Of a stretch of DNA of 64,000 nt, positions 56,555 through 64,000 are shown in pieces (position 1 is the stretch's first letter; each line of letters starts with the position of its first letter). The stretch spans positions 1-64,000 of the forward strand of contig JAUQQA010000004.1 in assembly GCA_030550095.1 (NCBI GenBank), in the 5' to 3' direction. Source of the stretch: Chloroflexota bacterium. Its GTDB lineage: Bacteria; Chloroflexota; Anaerolineae; J036; Brachytrichaceae. The notes under the pieces are model-generated. The model made no database searches and had not been told where the DNA came from. It saw only the letters and a program-made list of their open reading frames with translations. Made by a program: the position numbers and the translations under genes.

Positions 56555-58315
56555 TCAAATCACCGCTACGGGCCCCGGCAGTGGTGCCTCTGGGTGCGCC
56601 TCGTCGAAGATCACATAGCCATCGCTCAGGGCGCGCCACCACTGGCGCAGCGCTGTCGCCTGTGCAGCGGGTGCCTCAACCACAAACCCTTCCGCCTCAC
56701 GACGCACGGTGACGGCAAATAGAGGCGCGCGATTGCGCCCCAACGCCGTCGCCTGCTTCTGCGCCCCAAACGCCAGGTCGGAGACAGGCTTGTCAAGCAC
56801 AGCGTCGAGGAAGGCAGCCGCTTGCTCGCCGCGCACAAGCAAGGTTGGTTTGCCATTGCCGACGTGCCACACATGCGGGTAGCTGAGCGAAGGCAACTGC
56901 ACGTCGCGCCCAGCCTTCTGCACCAACTCGCCAACTCGGCGCGCGCCTTCGCGCAGCGCGTCGAAATCCACACGCGCCGAGTAGGTCACACTCTTCGCGC
57001 CTTGGACGGTGAAAGGCTTTGCCGTCCGCAGCACTTGCGCAACGATATCAGCAATGGTGCGCATGTCCTCCTCGCGCAGCCCGCGCTGCGTGACCCACGG
57101 CGTGCCGAAGCGCAGCGCGCTGGGGTTAGCGGCGTCTTTATCACCAGGAATGGTGTTGCGGTTGCAGACAATGCCGATGAGGTCGAGGATGCGCGAGGCA
57201 ACGTTGCCCATGAGCGGCACGCCGTTGTGCTGCGCAATGGATTTGCAATCGAGCAACACCATGTGCGTGTTGGTGCCGCCGTGTACCACGCGCAAGCCGT
57301 TTGCCTTGAACCCCTCACTCAGCGCCACTGCGTTGCGGGCAATTTGCTGCTGAAGCGCCTTGAATTGGGGCGTTTTGGCGATCTTGAACATCGTCGCCAT
57401 CGCGGCGATCTTGTTGAAGTGTGGCCCTCCTTGCAAACCCGGGAACACAGCTCGATCGATCTTCTTGGCGATCTCGGGGTCTGTGGTGATGATCACCGCG
57501 CCGCGCGGACCCATCAGCGTCTTGTGTGTAGTGAAGACCGTGACGTGCGCGATGCCCACAGGGTTGGGGTAAACACCCGCCGCTGCCATGCCTGCCGTGT
57601 GCGCGATGTCCGCCATGAGGTAAGCGCCGACGCTATCGGCGATGGCGCGAAACCGCTCGAAGTCGGGCGCCCATGGATACGACGTGAAACCTGCAATGAT
57701 CATCTTGGGGCGCTCGCGCTGCGCGATCTCGTAAATCTCCTCGTAGTCCAGCAGCTCGGTCTCAGGGTTCACGCGATAGTGCACGACGCGCTGTCGGCGT
57801 CCCGTGATGTTCACTGGGCTGCCGTGCGAAAGATGCCCGCCGTGCAACAGATCAAGCGTCATGACGGTATCGCCTGGCTGGGTGAGCGCTTCGTAGATCG
57901 CCAAGTTTGCCACTGCGCCACTCAACGGCTGCACATTGACGAAGAGCTGCTCTGGCGTCATGCCCGGCGGGCAGAACACCTCCGCCGCGCGACGTTGCGC
58001 CAAAGCTTCGACCAGGTTGCAGTACTCCACGCCCTTGTAGTAGCGCCGATCGGCGTTGCGGCGATAGAAGGGCAGTTGGCGTTCGTAGTCGAGGATCGCC
58101 TCTTCAGGCAAGCCGATCGTCGCCGCGTGGGGATACCCCTCCGCGTAGATGTTTTGAAACACGGAGCCTTCTGCCTCGCGCACCGCAGCAGGCACATAGG
58201 ACTCGCTGGCGATCATGATCAGCTTGTCGAGCTGGCGCGCGTGCTCAAGCTGGATTAGCTCAGCAACCTCAGGGTCCACTTCCGCAAGCGTGCCGCGAAT
58301 GAGAAAGTCGCTCAT
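56555..58315 (-). CDS. glyA: Serine hydroxymethyltransferase with C-terminal GcvT-like extension
   Basis: PLP enzyme that interconverts serine and glycine and feeds one-carbon units. The 586-aa protein is about 160 residues longer than typical GlyA. The catalytic core (1-470) has LIMIASESYVPAAVREAEGSVFQNIYAEGYP, a 25-residue insertion before RRYYKGVEYCNLVEALAQRRAAEVF, DIAHTAGMAAAGVYPNP, and the PLP lysine in VTVFTTHKTLMGPRGAVI. The last about 110 residues (LLVRGEQAAAFLDAVLDKPVSDLAFG, then APLFAVTVRREAEGFVVEAPA, then RQWWRALSDGYVIFDE) resemble the folate-binding part of GcvT-type proteins. TAGAAT lies 12 nt before the ATG. Confidence 0.93.
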   Translation of the reverse strand: MSDFLIRGTLAEVDPEVAELIQLEHARQLDKLIMIASESYVPAAVREAEGSVFQNIYAEGYPHAATIGLPEEAILDYERQLPFYRRNADRRYYKGVEYCNLVEALAQRRAAEVFCPPGMTPEQLFVNVQPLSGAVANLAIYEALTQPGDTVMTLDLLHGGHLSHGSPVNITGRRQRVVHYRVNPETELLDYEEIYEIAQRERPKMIIAGFTSYPWAPDFERFRAIADSVGAYLMADIAHTAGMAAAGVYPNPVGIAHVTVFTTHKTLMGPRGAVIITTDPEIAKKIDRAVFPGLQGGPHFNKIAAMATMFKIAKTPQFKALQQQIARNAVALSEGFKANGLRVVHGGTNTHMVLLDCKSIAQHNGVPLMGNVASRILDLIGIVCNRNTIPGDKDAANPSALRFGTPWVTQRGLREEDMRTIADIVAQVLRTAKPFTVQGAKSVTYSARVDFDALREGARRVGELVQKAGRDVQLPSLSYPHVWHVGNGKPTLLVRGEQAAAFLDAVLDKPVSDLAFGAQKQATALGRNRAPLFAVTVRREAEGFVVEAPAAQATALRQWWRALSDGYVIFDEAHPEAPLPGPVAVI

Positions 58316-58327
58316 GGGCTGCGTGGC

Positions 58328-58333
58328 ATTCTA
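58328..58333 (-). promoter_or_regulatory. -10 box of glyA
   Basis: TAGAAT on the minus strand, 12 nt before the ATG at 58315, predicting a leader of about 5 nt. Confidence 0.5.
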
Positions 58334-58393
58334 GCACGCGGGGCCGACGCGCTTGTCCCTACCAGCGCTGCCCACCTCAAAGCGCATTTTGCA

Positions 58394-58399
58394 TACAAT
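58394..58399 (+). promoter_or_regulatory. -10 box of the glyoxalase-fold gene, leaderless type
   Basis: TACAAT ends 7 nt before the ATG at 58407 and supports that start over an upstream in-frame start at 58353. Confidence 0.6.
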
Positions 58400-58406
58400 C
58401 CCCGTC

Positions 58407-58757
58407 ATGCCTGTCATCGGCATCAGCTACGTCACGGTTTGGTCTAAGGACCTCGCGGCAAACCGGCACCTTTTCGCAAACGTGTTGGAAATCCCCATCG
58501 CGTACGAAGACGAGAACATCGTCGCCTTCGAGACGGGGAGCACGTTGCTCGTCCTGCAACGCGCCACCGGCGCAGATGCCGAGCTGGACGGGACGTTGCA
58601 GTTCGGCTTGAACGTCTCACAGATGGACGCGATCGTCGAGGCGCTGAAGCAGAACGGCGTGCAGCTAGAGCTGGACCGCGAGGAGCTTGGGCTTGAGCAA
58701 CGGGTGACGGTCCTGCGCTTGCCCTCGGGGCAGCGCGTGGAGCTGGTCGGCACATGA
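58407..58757 (+). CDS. Glyoxalase/bleomycin-resistance-fold (VOC) protein
   Basis: A 116-aa single VOC module. It has ISYVTVWSKDLAANRHLFANVLEIPIAYEDENIVAFETGSTLLVLQRA and ends with VTVLRLPSGQRVELVGT, where the Glu is a typical metal ligand. The small size suggests it acts as a homodimer. The substrate is unknown. The stop overlaps the next gene by 4 bp (ATGA). Confidence 0.85.
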   Translation: MPVIGISYVTVWSKDLAANRHLFANVLEIPIAYEDENIVAFETGSTLLVLQRATGADAELDGTLQFGLNVSQMDAIVEALKQNGVQLELDREELGLEQRVTVLRLPSGQRVELVGT

Positions 58758-60184
58758 GCACGCTGAGCTTGCGGTTGAGGCGTGCTGCACTAGGCGCGTT
58801 GCTCATGCTCGCGGGTTGCGCGTTTTCCCCAGGCGAGCTGGAGCCTGTGCAGCTCATCGCACCGCCGACGCTTCAACCCTCGCCCACGCCGCCACCGCTA
58901 GAGCTTTCCACGGCGGCGCTCGTGCGTCAACGCGCGCAGGTCATCGTCGGCATTCGCTACGACGCGCCCCCTCTGGCACGAGTGAATGCCGAGGGCGAGC
59001 TTGAGGGCTTCGAGGTGGACCTTGCGCGGGCGCTGGCGCGGCGCTGGCTGGGCAGCGAGCGCAACGTGCGCTTTGTGCCCGTCACCAGCCGATCAGCATT
59101 GCAAAAGCTGCAACGACGCGAGATCGACCTCGCCATGGGCGGCATGGTGCACACCCGCGAGGGCGAGCTGAGCGCCGATTACTCTTTGCCGCTCACGTTA
59201 GACGGCGAAGCACTCCTAATCCGCGCAGGCACCTTTGCGGATTTCGCCGGCCTCGCGCGCCGCACAGTGGATTACATTGACGTTGCCTCCACCTTCGCGC
59301 TGCGCGACGCTCAGATCGCTAACGGCATCACCATCACACTGCGCCGGCAGAACAGCTACCGCGCAGCGGTTAACGAACTCCTCGCGGGCAACACCGACGG
59401 CGTTGCCGGGCGTTGGCGCCGCTTGCGCGCAACTGCCGCAGGCGATCCTGCGCTGCAGGTGCTTACGGTCTTCACCCAAGAGCCGATCGCCATTGCGCTG
59501 CCGCCAAACGATTCGGCATGGGCGAACTTGGTGAACATCACACTCAGCGCGCTCATGGAAGACGGCACCTTTGCCCAGCTCTACACGCGCTGGTTTGGTG
59601 AGCCGCCGTTGGGCAACGTCGCACTCCCGCGTTTGACCCCACTCCAGCTTGTTGATCTGCCAGAGCGCCGCACACTACGCGATCCGCTGCGCACCGTGCG
59701 CGCGCGCGGCAGCATAGTGGTCGCCTTTGCTCCCAACGCAGCCCCGTTCGCGGCTGCAAACGCGCAGGGAGCACCAGAGGGGTTCGAGGTGGACGTGGTG
59801 CGCGAGCTTGCGCGGCGGTGGTTCAACAATCCGTTCGCGGTGCAATTCATCGCGCGTGAACCGGCGCAGTTGAGCGCCGTGCTAGCAAATGGCGAGGCAG
59901 AGATCGCCCTCGGCGGCTTGGCGCGCGATGGTTACAACGAACTGGTGATGGACTTCAGCATGCCGCTGTATCAGTCGGGGCAAGACCTCATCGCGCTCGG
60001 GCTGCCCGAGAACGCTTCCACTTGGCGCGACGTGGTGAACCTCACCCTGCAGGAGATGCTCGACGACGGCACCTTGCTGCGCTTGTTGCGTCGGTGGTTT
60101 CCTGCTGCCCCGCCGACGTGGTTTGAGCGCTTACCTGGGCAAGTTGAAGAAAGCCGACTGCTGTTCAACACGCTAGCGCCCTAA
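58754..60184 (+). CDS. Lipoprotein with two tandem SBP_bac_3 solute-binding domains
   Basis: A 476-aa exported lipoprotein: signal with lipobox LMLAGC (Cys22) and a Pro-rich linker to about residue 55. The first family 3 solute-binding domain (about 60-285) has VIVGIRYDAPPLARVNAEGELEGFEVDLARALARRW and IDLAMGGMVHTREGELSADYSLP. The second (about 310-460) has SIVVAFAPNAAPFAAANAQGAPEGFEVDVVRELARRW and AEIALGGLARDGYNELVMDFSMP. Both lobes look complete. Family members bind amino acids for ABC import; no permease or ATPase is next to it. It converges with the photolyase gene, overlapping by 4 bp. Confidence 0.88.
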   Translation: MSTLSLRLRRAALGALLMLAGCAFSPGELEPVQLIAPPTLQPSPTPPPLELSTAALVRQRAQVIVGIRYDAPPLARVNAEGELEGFEVDLARALARRWLGSERNVRFVPVTSRSALQKLQRREIDLAMGGMVHTREGELSADYSLPLTLDGEALLIRAGTFADFAGLARRTVDYIDVASTFALRDAQIANGITITLRRQNSYRAAVNELLAGNTDGVAGRWRRLRATAAGDPALQVLTVFTQEPIAIALPPNDSAWANLVNITLSALMEDGTFAQLYTRWFGEPPLGNVALPRLTPLQLVDLPERRTLRDPLRTVRARGSIVVAFAPNAAPFAAANAQGAPEGFEVDVVRELARRWFNNPFAVQFIAREPAQLSAVLANGEAEIALGGLARDGYNELVMDFSMPLYQSGQDLIALGLPENASTWRDVVNLTLQEMLDDGTLLRLLRRWFPAAPPTWFERLPGQVEESRLLFNTLAP

Positions 60185-61674
60185 TTCGCGCGCGCCTTGC
60201 AGCGCTCGAAGCGGCGCAGGATTTCCTCTTTTTGGGCGCTGTGGTCCACGATTGGCGCGGGGTAATCCTTGCCGATCACGCAGCCAACTGCCTCCTGCAA
60301 CGAGGGCGGCATGCGCTGAGGAGCGTGGATGTATTCATTGGGCACACGCGCCAACTCTGGAACCCAACGCCGAATGAACGCGCCTTCTGGGTCGAAGCGC
60401 TCGCTTTGCAGGGTGGGGTTGAAGATGCGGAAGTAAGGCTGCGCATCCGTGCCCGTGCTAGCCGCCCACTGCCAACCACCATTGTTGGCGGCAGGGTCGC
60501 CATCCACCAACTTTTGCATGAAGTGGCTTTCCCCCAGCCGCCAATCCAGCCAAAGGTCCTTCACGAGAAACGAAGCAACGATCATGCGCGTGCGGTTGTG
60601 CATCCAGCCTGTCTGGTTGAGCTGGCGCATCGCTGCATCCACAATGGGGTAGCCTGTTTGCCCTTCGCGCCAAGCGCGAAAGCGCGTCGCGTCTAGCTCG
60701 GGGTTGCCGCTCCCCCACGTCATGGCGTCGAAGGCGCGGTTGAAGTTTGCGCGATCGGCGTGGGGGAAGTGGAACAGAATGTAGATGTAGAACTCGCGCC
60801 AGATCAGCTCGCTGATCCAAGCATCGGCGCCTTCTTTTTTGGCATCGCTGGACGCGGGCGAAAAGCTGCGCGGCGCAGGGAAGGCGTAGCTCAGCGTCGC
60901 CACAGCTTCGGCGTAACACTGGCGCGGCGAGATCGTGCCAAAGCGCAAGTGTGGCGAGAGGCGCGAGGTGCCCTCGATGGCTGGAAAGTCGCGCTGCACA
61001 GCGTAGGCGCGCATCGCGCCGCTCTCCTTGAAGTGCTGGAGGAGCCGCCATGCCTCGGGTTCACCGCCCTGGGGCAGTGTTTGCGAGATTGTGAATCCAA
61101 GCGCCTCCGCCGTCGGGATAGCGATCTCCGCGATGTTGAGCGGCGGCACAGGGGCTAACCGCGCAGGCTTGCCTTGCGGTTGTGGAGGATCAACACTTAA
61201 GCGGTGCAGCCACGCCTTCTTGAAAGGTGTGAACACCGTGTATGGCTGCCCGTTCGCTGTGAGCAGCTCATCTTCCTCGAAGATGACGAGGTCTTTGAAC
61301 GAGCGCACGCGCACGCCAGCCGCTTCGAGCGCGCGCTGCACCTGCCGATCGCGCGCGCGGGCGCGCGGGGTGTAGTCGCGGTTGAAGTACAGCGCATCGG
61401 CTTGGGCGACGCGCGCGAGGCGCACCAACACGTCGCCCGGAGCGCCGCGCAACACAACCAAGCGCGAGCCAAGCGCGCGCAAGCTTGCGTCGAGCGCCGC
61501 CAGGCTCTCGAGCAGGAACTGGACGCGCGCCGGTGCCACATCACGGCCGCGCAGTAAGGCGTCGTCCAGCACAAACACAGGCAGGACCTCGCCCTCAGCG
61601 TCTCGCGCTGCTGCCAAGAGCGCCGTGTTGTCGGTCACGCGCAAGTCGCGCCGAAACCAGTGGATGATGCGCAC
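60181..61674 (-). CDS. Cryptochrome/photolyase-family protein (probable CPD photolyase)
   Basis: A 497-aa flavoprotein that uses blue light to split pyrimidine dimers. The N-terminal antenna domain begins RIIHWFRRDLRVTDNTALLAAARDA; the FAD domain has SRLSPHLRFGTISPRQCY, ISELIWREFYIYILFHFP, and the FAD/Trp region WMHNRTRMIVASFLVKDLWLDWRLGESHFMQKLVDGDPAANNGGWQWAASTGTDAQPYFRIFNP. The start is GTG 61674, chosen because TATCCT lies 8 nt upstream; a longer frame adds a non-homologous segment. Length is typical. It overlaps the convergent solute-binding gene by 4 bp. Confidence 0.93.
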   Translation of the reverse strand: MRIIHWFRRDLRVTDNTALLAAARDAEGEVLPVFVLDDALLRGRDVAPARVQFLLESLAALDASLRALGSRLVVLRGAPGDVLVRLARVAQADALYFNRDYTPRARARDRQVQRALEAAGVRVRSFKDLVIFEEDELLTANGQPYTVFTPFKKAWLHRLSVDPPQPQGKPARLAPVPPLNIAEIAIPTAEALGFTISQTLPQGGEPEAWRLLQHFKESGAMRAYAVQRDFPAIEGTSRLSPHLRFGTISPRQCYAEAVATLSYAFPAPRSFSPASSDAKKEGADAWISELIWREFYIYILFHFPHADRANFNRAFDAMTWGSGNPELDATRFRAWREGQTGYPIVDAAMRQLNQTGWMHNRTRMIVASFLVKDLWLDWRLGESHFMQKLVDGDPAANNGGWQWAASTGTDAQPYFRIFNPTLQSERFDPEGAFIRRWVPELARVPNEYIHAPQRMPPSLQEAVGCVIGKDYPAPIVDHSAQKEEILRRFERCKARAN

Positions 61675-61682
61675 GGCGCGCG

Positions 61683-61688
61683 AGGATA
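61683..61688 (-). promoter_or_regulatory. -10 box of the photolyase gene, leaderless type
   Basis: TATCCT on the minus strand ends 8 nt before the GTG at 61674 and supports that start. Confidence 0.45.
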
Positions 61689-61729
61689 CCCAAGTGCTGG
61701 AGCGCGGCTGAATCGCGGCTGAGCTTGAG

Positions 61730-62170
61730 CTACTCGGTGCGAATGAGCACCATAGCCGCGGACGCAGCGCCCGCAGCCACAAGCACCGCGATCTGTGTGC
61801 CCAATGCCGCCCCCGTGATCACGGTGACCAACGCTGAGGCCCACGCCACGCCAACAGAAATCAACTTAATCGGCACAGGTAACGTGCGCCGCTCAATGAA
61901 GCGCAAAGCCGTGCGCACAGGCTTCTGAAGCCAGCGCCGCGTGATCACCCAACGATACAGGCGCTCTGAGCTGCGGATGTAGCACAGTAGGGTGACCACG
62001 ATGAACGGCGTGGTCGGCAAGCCTGGCAGAAGCGTGCCCAGGATGCCCAAGCCGAGCGCCACCGTTCCCACCACGATCAACACGGCGCGCTTCACCGCGC
62101 TTAGCGGGCGATACACCACCGCATCCACCGTTGTCGGCTCGGAAGTTTGGGATTGTGTGATCATCGTCAT
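61730..62170 (-). CDS. DUF454 (YbaN-family) inner-membrane protein
   Basis: A 146-aa protein with the YbaN pattern: AVLIVVGTVALGLGILGTLLPGLPTTPFIVVTLLCYIRSSERLYRWV, then RWLQKPVRTALRFIERRTLP, and two C-terminal membrane segments. Four hydrophobic segments in total. The function of the family is unknown. The ATG 62170 has GGAG upstream. It is divergent from the MerR-like gene. Confidence 0.85.
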   Translation of the reverse strand: MTMITQSQTSEPTTVDAVVYRPLSAVKRAVLIVVGTVALGLGILGTLLPGLPTTPFIVVTLLCYIRSSERLYRWVITRRWLQKPVRTALRFIERRTLPVPIKLISVGVAWASALVTVITGAALGTQIAVLVAAGAASAAMVLIRTE

Positions 62171-62200
62171 CGCTCCAACATTGCTTTGCTCAAATTCGCT

Positions 62201-62206
62201 TAGACT
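62201..62206 (+). promoter_or_regulatory. -10 box of the MerR-like gene, leaderless type
   Basis: TAGACT ends 8 nt before the ATG at 62215 with no Shine-Dalgarno sequence between. Confidence 0.5.
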
Positions 62207-62214
62207 TGTTTTCT

Positions 62215-62853
62215 ATGCGGAAGCGTGCTGCACCAGAAGGCGAGCACTGGCTGAGCTTGCGCGCAGCGGCACAACGCTTGGGCGTTCACCCCGTCACGCT
62301 GCGCCGTTGGGCAGATAGCGGGCAAATCGCGTATATGCTGACGGCGGGTGGGCACCGGCGCTTTGCAGAGTCGGAATTGGAGCGTTTTGCCCGCGCCCAC
62401 ACCATGCGCCAAGCGCGCACCGCGCTGCCCACGCTGTGGGCGGAGCAAGCGCTGAGCCACGCGCGCGAGCAACTCGACACGGCGCGCTCGGAGCAATGGC
62501 TGGCGAGCCTGGACGAAAAACGCCGCGAGCAATACCGCCAAATCGGTCAACGGCTGATGGGGCTGACGCTGCAATACCTCTCCGCTGACGACGGCGAGCA
62601 CTTGCTGGAAGAAGCACGGCAGATCGGGCGCGACTACGCGGAAGCAAGCTTGCGCATCGGCCTGCCGCTCTCTGAGGCGCTGCAAGCCGCGATTTACTTC
62701 CGCGACCGCATGTTGGAGGCCTCGCTGGCGCTCACCGAGCGCGCGCCCGTGCGCGCTGGCGACAACGCGCGCCTTATCCTGCGGCTGAACGCGCTGTTGA
62801 ACGCCGTGCAGATGGGCGTGGTGATGCATTACCAAGCCCAAGGGCGCACCTAA
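62215..62853 (+). CDS. MerR/excisionase-type DNA-binding regulator
   Basis: A 212-aa protein with an N-terminal winged-helix of the MerR/HTH_17 type: LRAAAQRLGVHPVTLRRWADSGQIAYMLTAGGHRRFAESELERF (about 15-60). The C-terminal half is all helical (RIGLPLSEALQAAIYFRDRMLEASLAL) and resembles sensor domains of RsbR-type proteins; ligand unknown. It may regulate the divergent DUF454 gene or the photolyase. Light- or B12-sensing MerR regulators often sit near photolyases, but no B12-binding motif is present. It overlaps convergent hemH by 4 bp. Confidence 0.8.
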   Translation: MRKRAAPEGEHWLSLRAAAQRLGVHPVTLRRWADSGQIAYMLTAGGHRRFAESELERFARAHTMRQARTALPTLWAEQALSHAREQLDTARSEQWLASLDEKRREQYRQIGQRLMGLTLQYLSADDGEHLLEEARQIGRDYAEASLRIGLPLSEALQAAIYFRDRMLEASLALTERAPVRAGDNARLILRLNALLNAVQMGVVMHYQAQGRT

Positions 62854-63923
62854 GCAAGCACCGGCGCAGGGTTGGGGATCGTGCGGCAGAGCGGGTTCGT
62901 GCAGCCGCTACACCGACGCGCATACAAGGGCGTCGCTGTGCGCCGCTGCTGCACGAAATCAGCGACGATCTCCGCCAAAGCGCGCACGAAGCGCGGTCGA
63001 TCGTTGAGCGCTGGCGCTCGCCGAAACTCGCTGATGCCCACCGCGTGGGCAAGTTCTGCATACTCGCGGTCAATCTCGAACAACGTCTCAATGTGATCGC
63101 TCACAAAGGCGATCGGCACCACGAGCACGCGCCGCTTGCCCTGCGCGCCGAGCGCACGGATGACGTCTTCGGTCTTCGGCTCCAGCCACTTCACAGGACC
63201 AACGGCGGATTGATACGCGAGGACGTGGGGGTTGGGCACGCTCAACGCGCGCATCACAGCGCGCACGCTCGCTTCGATCTCGCCGGGGTAACTATCGCCG
63301 CGGCGCACCACGCGCATCGGCAATGAATGCGCGCTGAACAGCAGCACCACCTCGTCGCGGTGCTCTGGCGCGAACTGCATTAGCCCCTCGCGCACCGTCT
63401 CCGCCATCGCTTCGATGAACGCGGGATGGTCATACCAGCGGTCAATCACGCTCCAACGAAACGCATCCGCAAGCCCGAGTGCGTTCAGCGCGCGCCATAG
63501 CTCGTTGAGGCTTGAGCCGGTGGTTGTGCAAGAGTACTGTGGGTAGAGCGTCAGCACAATGGCTTGCTGTACACCGTCCGCGTGCATTGCACGCAGCGCG
63601 TCGGCGCTGAAGGGCGGCGCGTAGCGAAAGGCAATGTAGAAGCGGTGGGGAGCCGTCTGCGGCGAAAGCGCGTCGAGCCAACGGATCATGCCCTCACCTT
63701 GGAGGCGCGTCCAGTGCAACAGCGGCGAGCCGCCAATCGCTGCATAGTTGCGCCGCACGCGCGGCGTGCGCAGCCGCGCGATCAGCTTGCCCAACAACGA
63801 CTGAAACGGCAACGGGATGATCTCGGGATCGGCGAACAAACGCTCCAGAAACCCCTGCACGTCATCGGGTGTGGTGGGGCCGCCTAGGTTGAGCAGCACA
63901 ATGCCAGTGCGAACGTCGCCCAT
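62850..63923 (-). CDS. hemH: Ferrochelatase, [2Fe-2S] cluster type
   Basis: Inserts iron into protoporphyrin (or, in some bacteria, coproporphyrin) to make heme. The 357-aa protein starts GIVLLNLGGPTTPDDVQGFLERLF; it has IGGSPLLHWTRLQGEGM, the catalytic-His region LFSAHSLPMRVVRRGDSYPGEIEASVRAVM, and a late Glu-rich helix FVSDHIETLFEIDREYAELA. Four cysteines match the metazoan iron-sulfur ligands: Cys132 in YPQYSCTTTGSSLN, and Cys338, Cys341 and Cys346 in RRCSGCTNPLCR. The -10 box TAGAAT is at 63945-63950, 21 nt before the ATG, so the mRNA has a leader. Confidence 0.92.
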   Translation of the reverse strand: MGDVRTGIVLLNLGGPTTPDDVQGFLERLFADPEIIPLPFQSLLGKLIARLRTPRVRRNYAAIGGSPLLHWTRLQGEGMIRWLDALSPQTAPHRFYIAFRYAPPFSADALRAMHADGVQQAIVLTLYPQYSCTTTGSSLNELWRALNALGLADAFRWSVIDRWYDHPAFIEAMAETVREGLMQFAPEHRDEVVLLFSAHSLPMRVVRRGDSYPGEIEASVRAVMRALSVPNPHVLAYQSAVGPVKWLEPKTEDVIRALGAQGKRRVLVVPIAFVSDHIETLFEIDREYAELAHAVGISEFRRAPALNDRPRFVRALAEIVADFVQQRRTATPLYARRCSGCTNPLCRTIPNPAPVLA

Positions 63924-63944
63924 GGCTTCTTAACCTGGAGCGAC

Positions 63945-63950
63945 ATTCTA
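63945..63950 (-). promoter_or_regulatory. -10 box of hemH
   Basis: TAGAAT on the minus strand, 21 nt before ATG 63923. The 50 bp beyond it to the window end are noticeably AT-rich and hold no gene that I can see. Confidence 0.45.
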
Positions 63951-64000
63951 GATTGGCTGCTTGGTTACTTTTAGTGACTTTTGTAATGTTTTGATAAGTA

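Noticed and set aside
1-64000. CRISPR array, insertion sequence, prophage or tRNA
   Set aside because: No regularly spaced repeats, transposase motifs, phage structural genes or tRNA-like cloverleafs were found in the gaps between genes.

Overview
The window is a densely packed bacterial chromosomal segment, GC-rich and full of GCGC tetramers, with about 47 protein genes and no tRNA, rRNA, insertion sequence, prophage or CRISPR array that I can see. The gene content suggests a member of the Chloroflexota, with class and species undetermined. It includes coenzyme F420 genes (NADPH:F420 reductase, F420-0:glutamate ligase and a luciferase-like oxidoreductase), RNase Y, several lipoproteins, a large alpha-2-macroglobulin, a DUF2142-like membrane glycosyltransferase, a UMF1-type transporter and a [2Fe-2S]-type ferrochelatase. 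Taxonomy is an inference from content only.

Layout. At 1-3.5 kb, a leftward unit holds a catalytically degenerate orotidine-phosphate-decarboxylase-like protein, a Uma2-family protein and a UvrD-type helicase cut by the window edge. At 3.5-5 kb, npdG and cofE (F420) read rightward. At 5-8.6 kb, recX, rny, yebC and ruvC read leftward (RNA turnover and recombination). At 8.7-13.3 kb lie leuC, yceI, a TetR regulator, a BNR-repeat protein and a dehydrogenase. At 13.4-24.2 kb, a long leftward unit runs asnS, tauE, GNAT, ABC exporter, alpha-2-macroglobulin. At 24.2-30.3 kb lie a DUF6602-like gene and a leftward unit of a lipoprotein, a membrane glycosyltransferase interrupted by an in-frame TAG, and a secreted PQQ-type sugar dehydrogenase. 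At 30.3-35.7 kb are an F420-type oxidoreductase, a transglutaminase, lpd and a secreted thioredoxin-like protein. At 35.9-40.9 kb are acs, dhaL and a DhaM-HPr-EI fusion. At 40.9-43.3 kb lie envelope polysaccharide genes. At 43.4-50.8 kb are mutL, a HAD phosphatase, trmI and metH. At 50.8-56.3 kb are a secreted glycosidase-like protein, an ECF sigma factor with a FecR-like partner, an MFS transporter and an RRM protein. At 56.5-64 kb are long glyA, a glyoxalase-fold protein, a tandem solute-binding lipoprotein, a photolyase, DUF454, a MerR-like regulator and hemH.

How it works together. Most genes are housekeeping or envelope genes arranged in short operons with ATGA or TAATG overlaps. Convergent genes are packed to within a few bases. 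Eleven genes have a good -10 box (TAnnAT, TAnnCT or a close variant) ending 7 or 8 nt before the start codon, which predicts leaderless mRNAs. The most unusual items are the degenerate PyrF-like/Uma2/UvrD unit, the amber-interrupted glycosyltransferase, the dihydroxyacetone phosphotransfer genes without dhaK, the SHMT with a C-terminal extension, and the hairpin that buries the rny ribosome-binding site.
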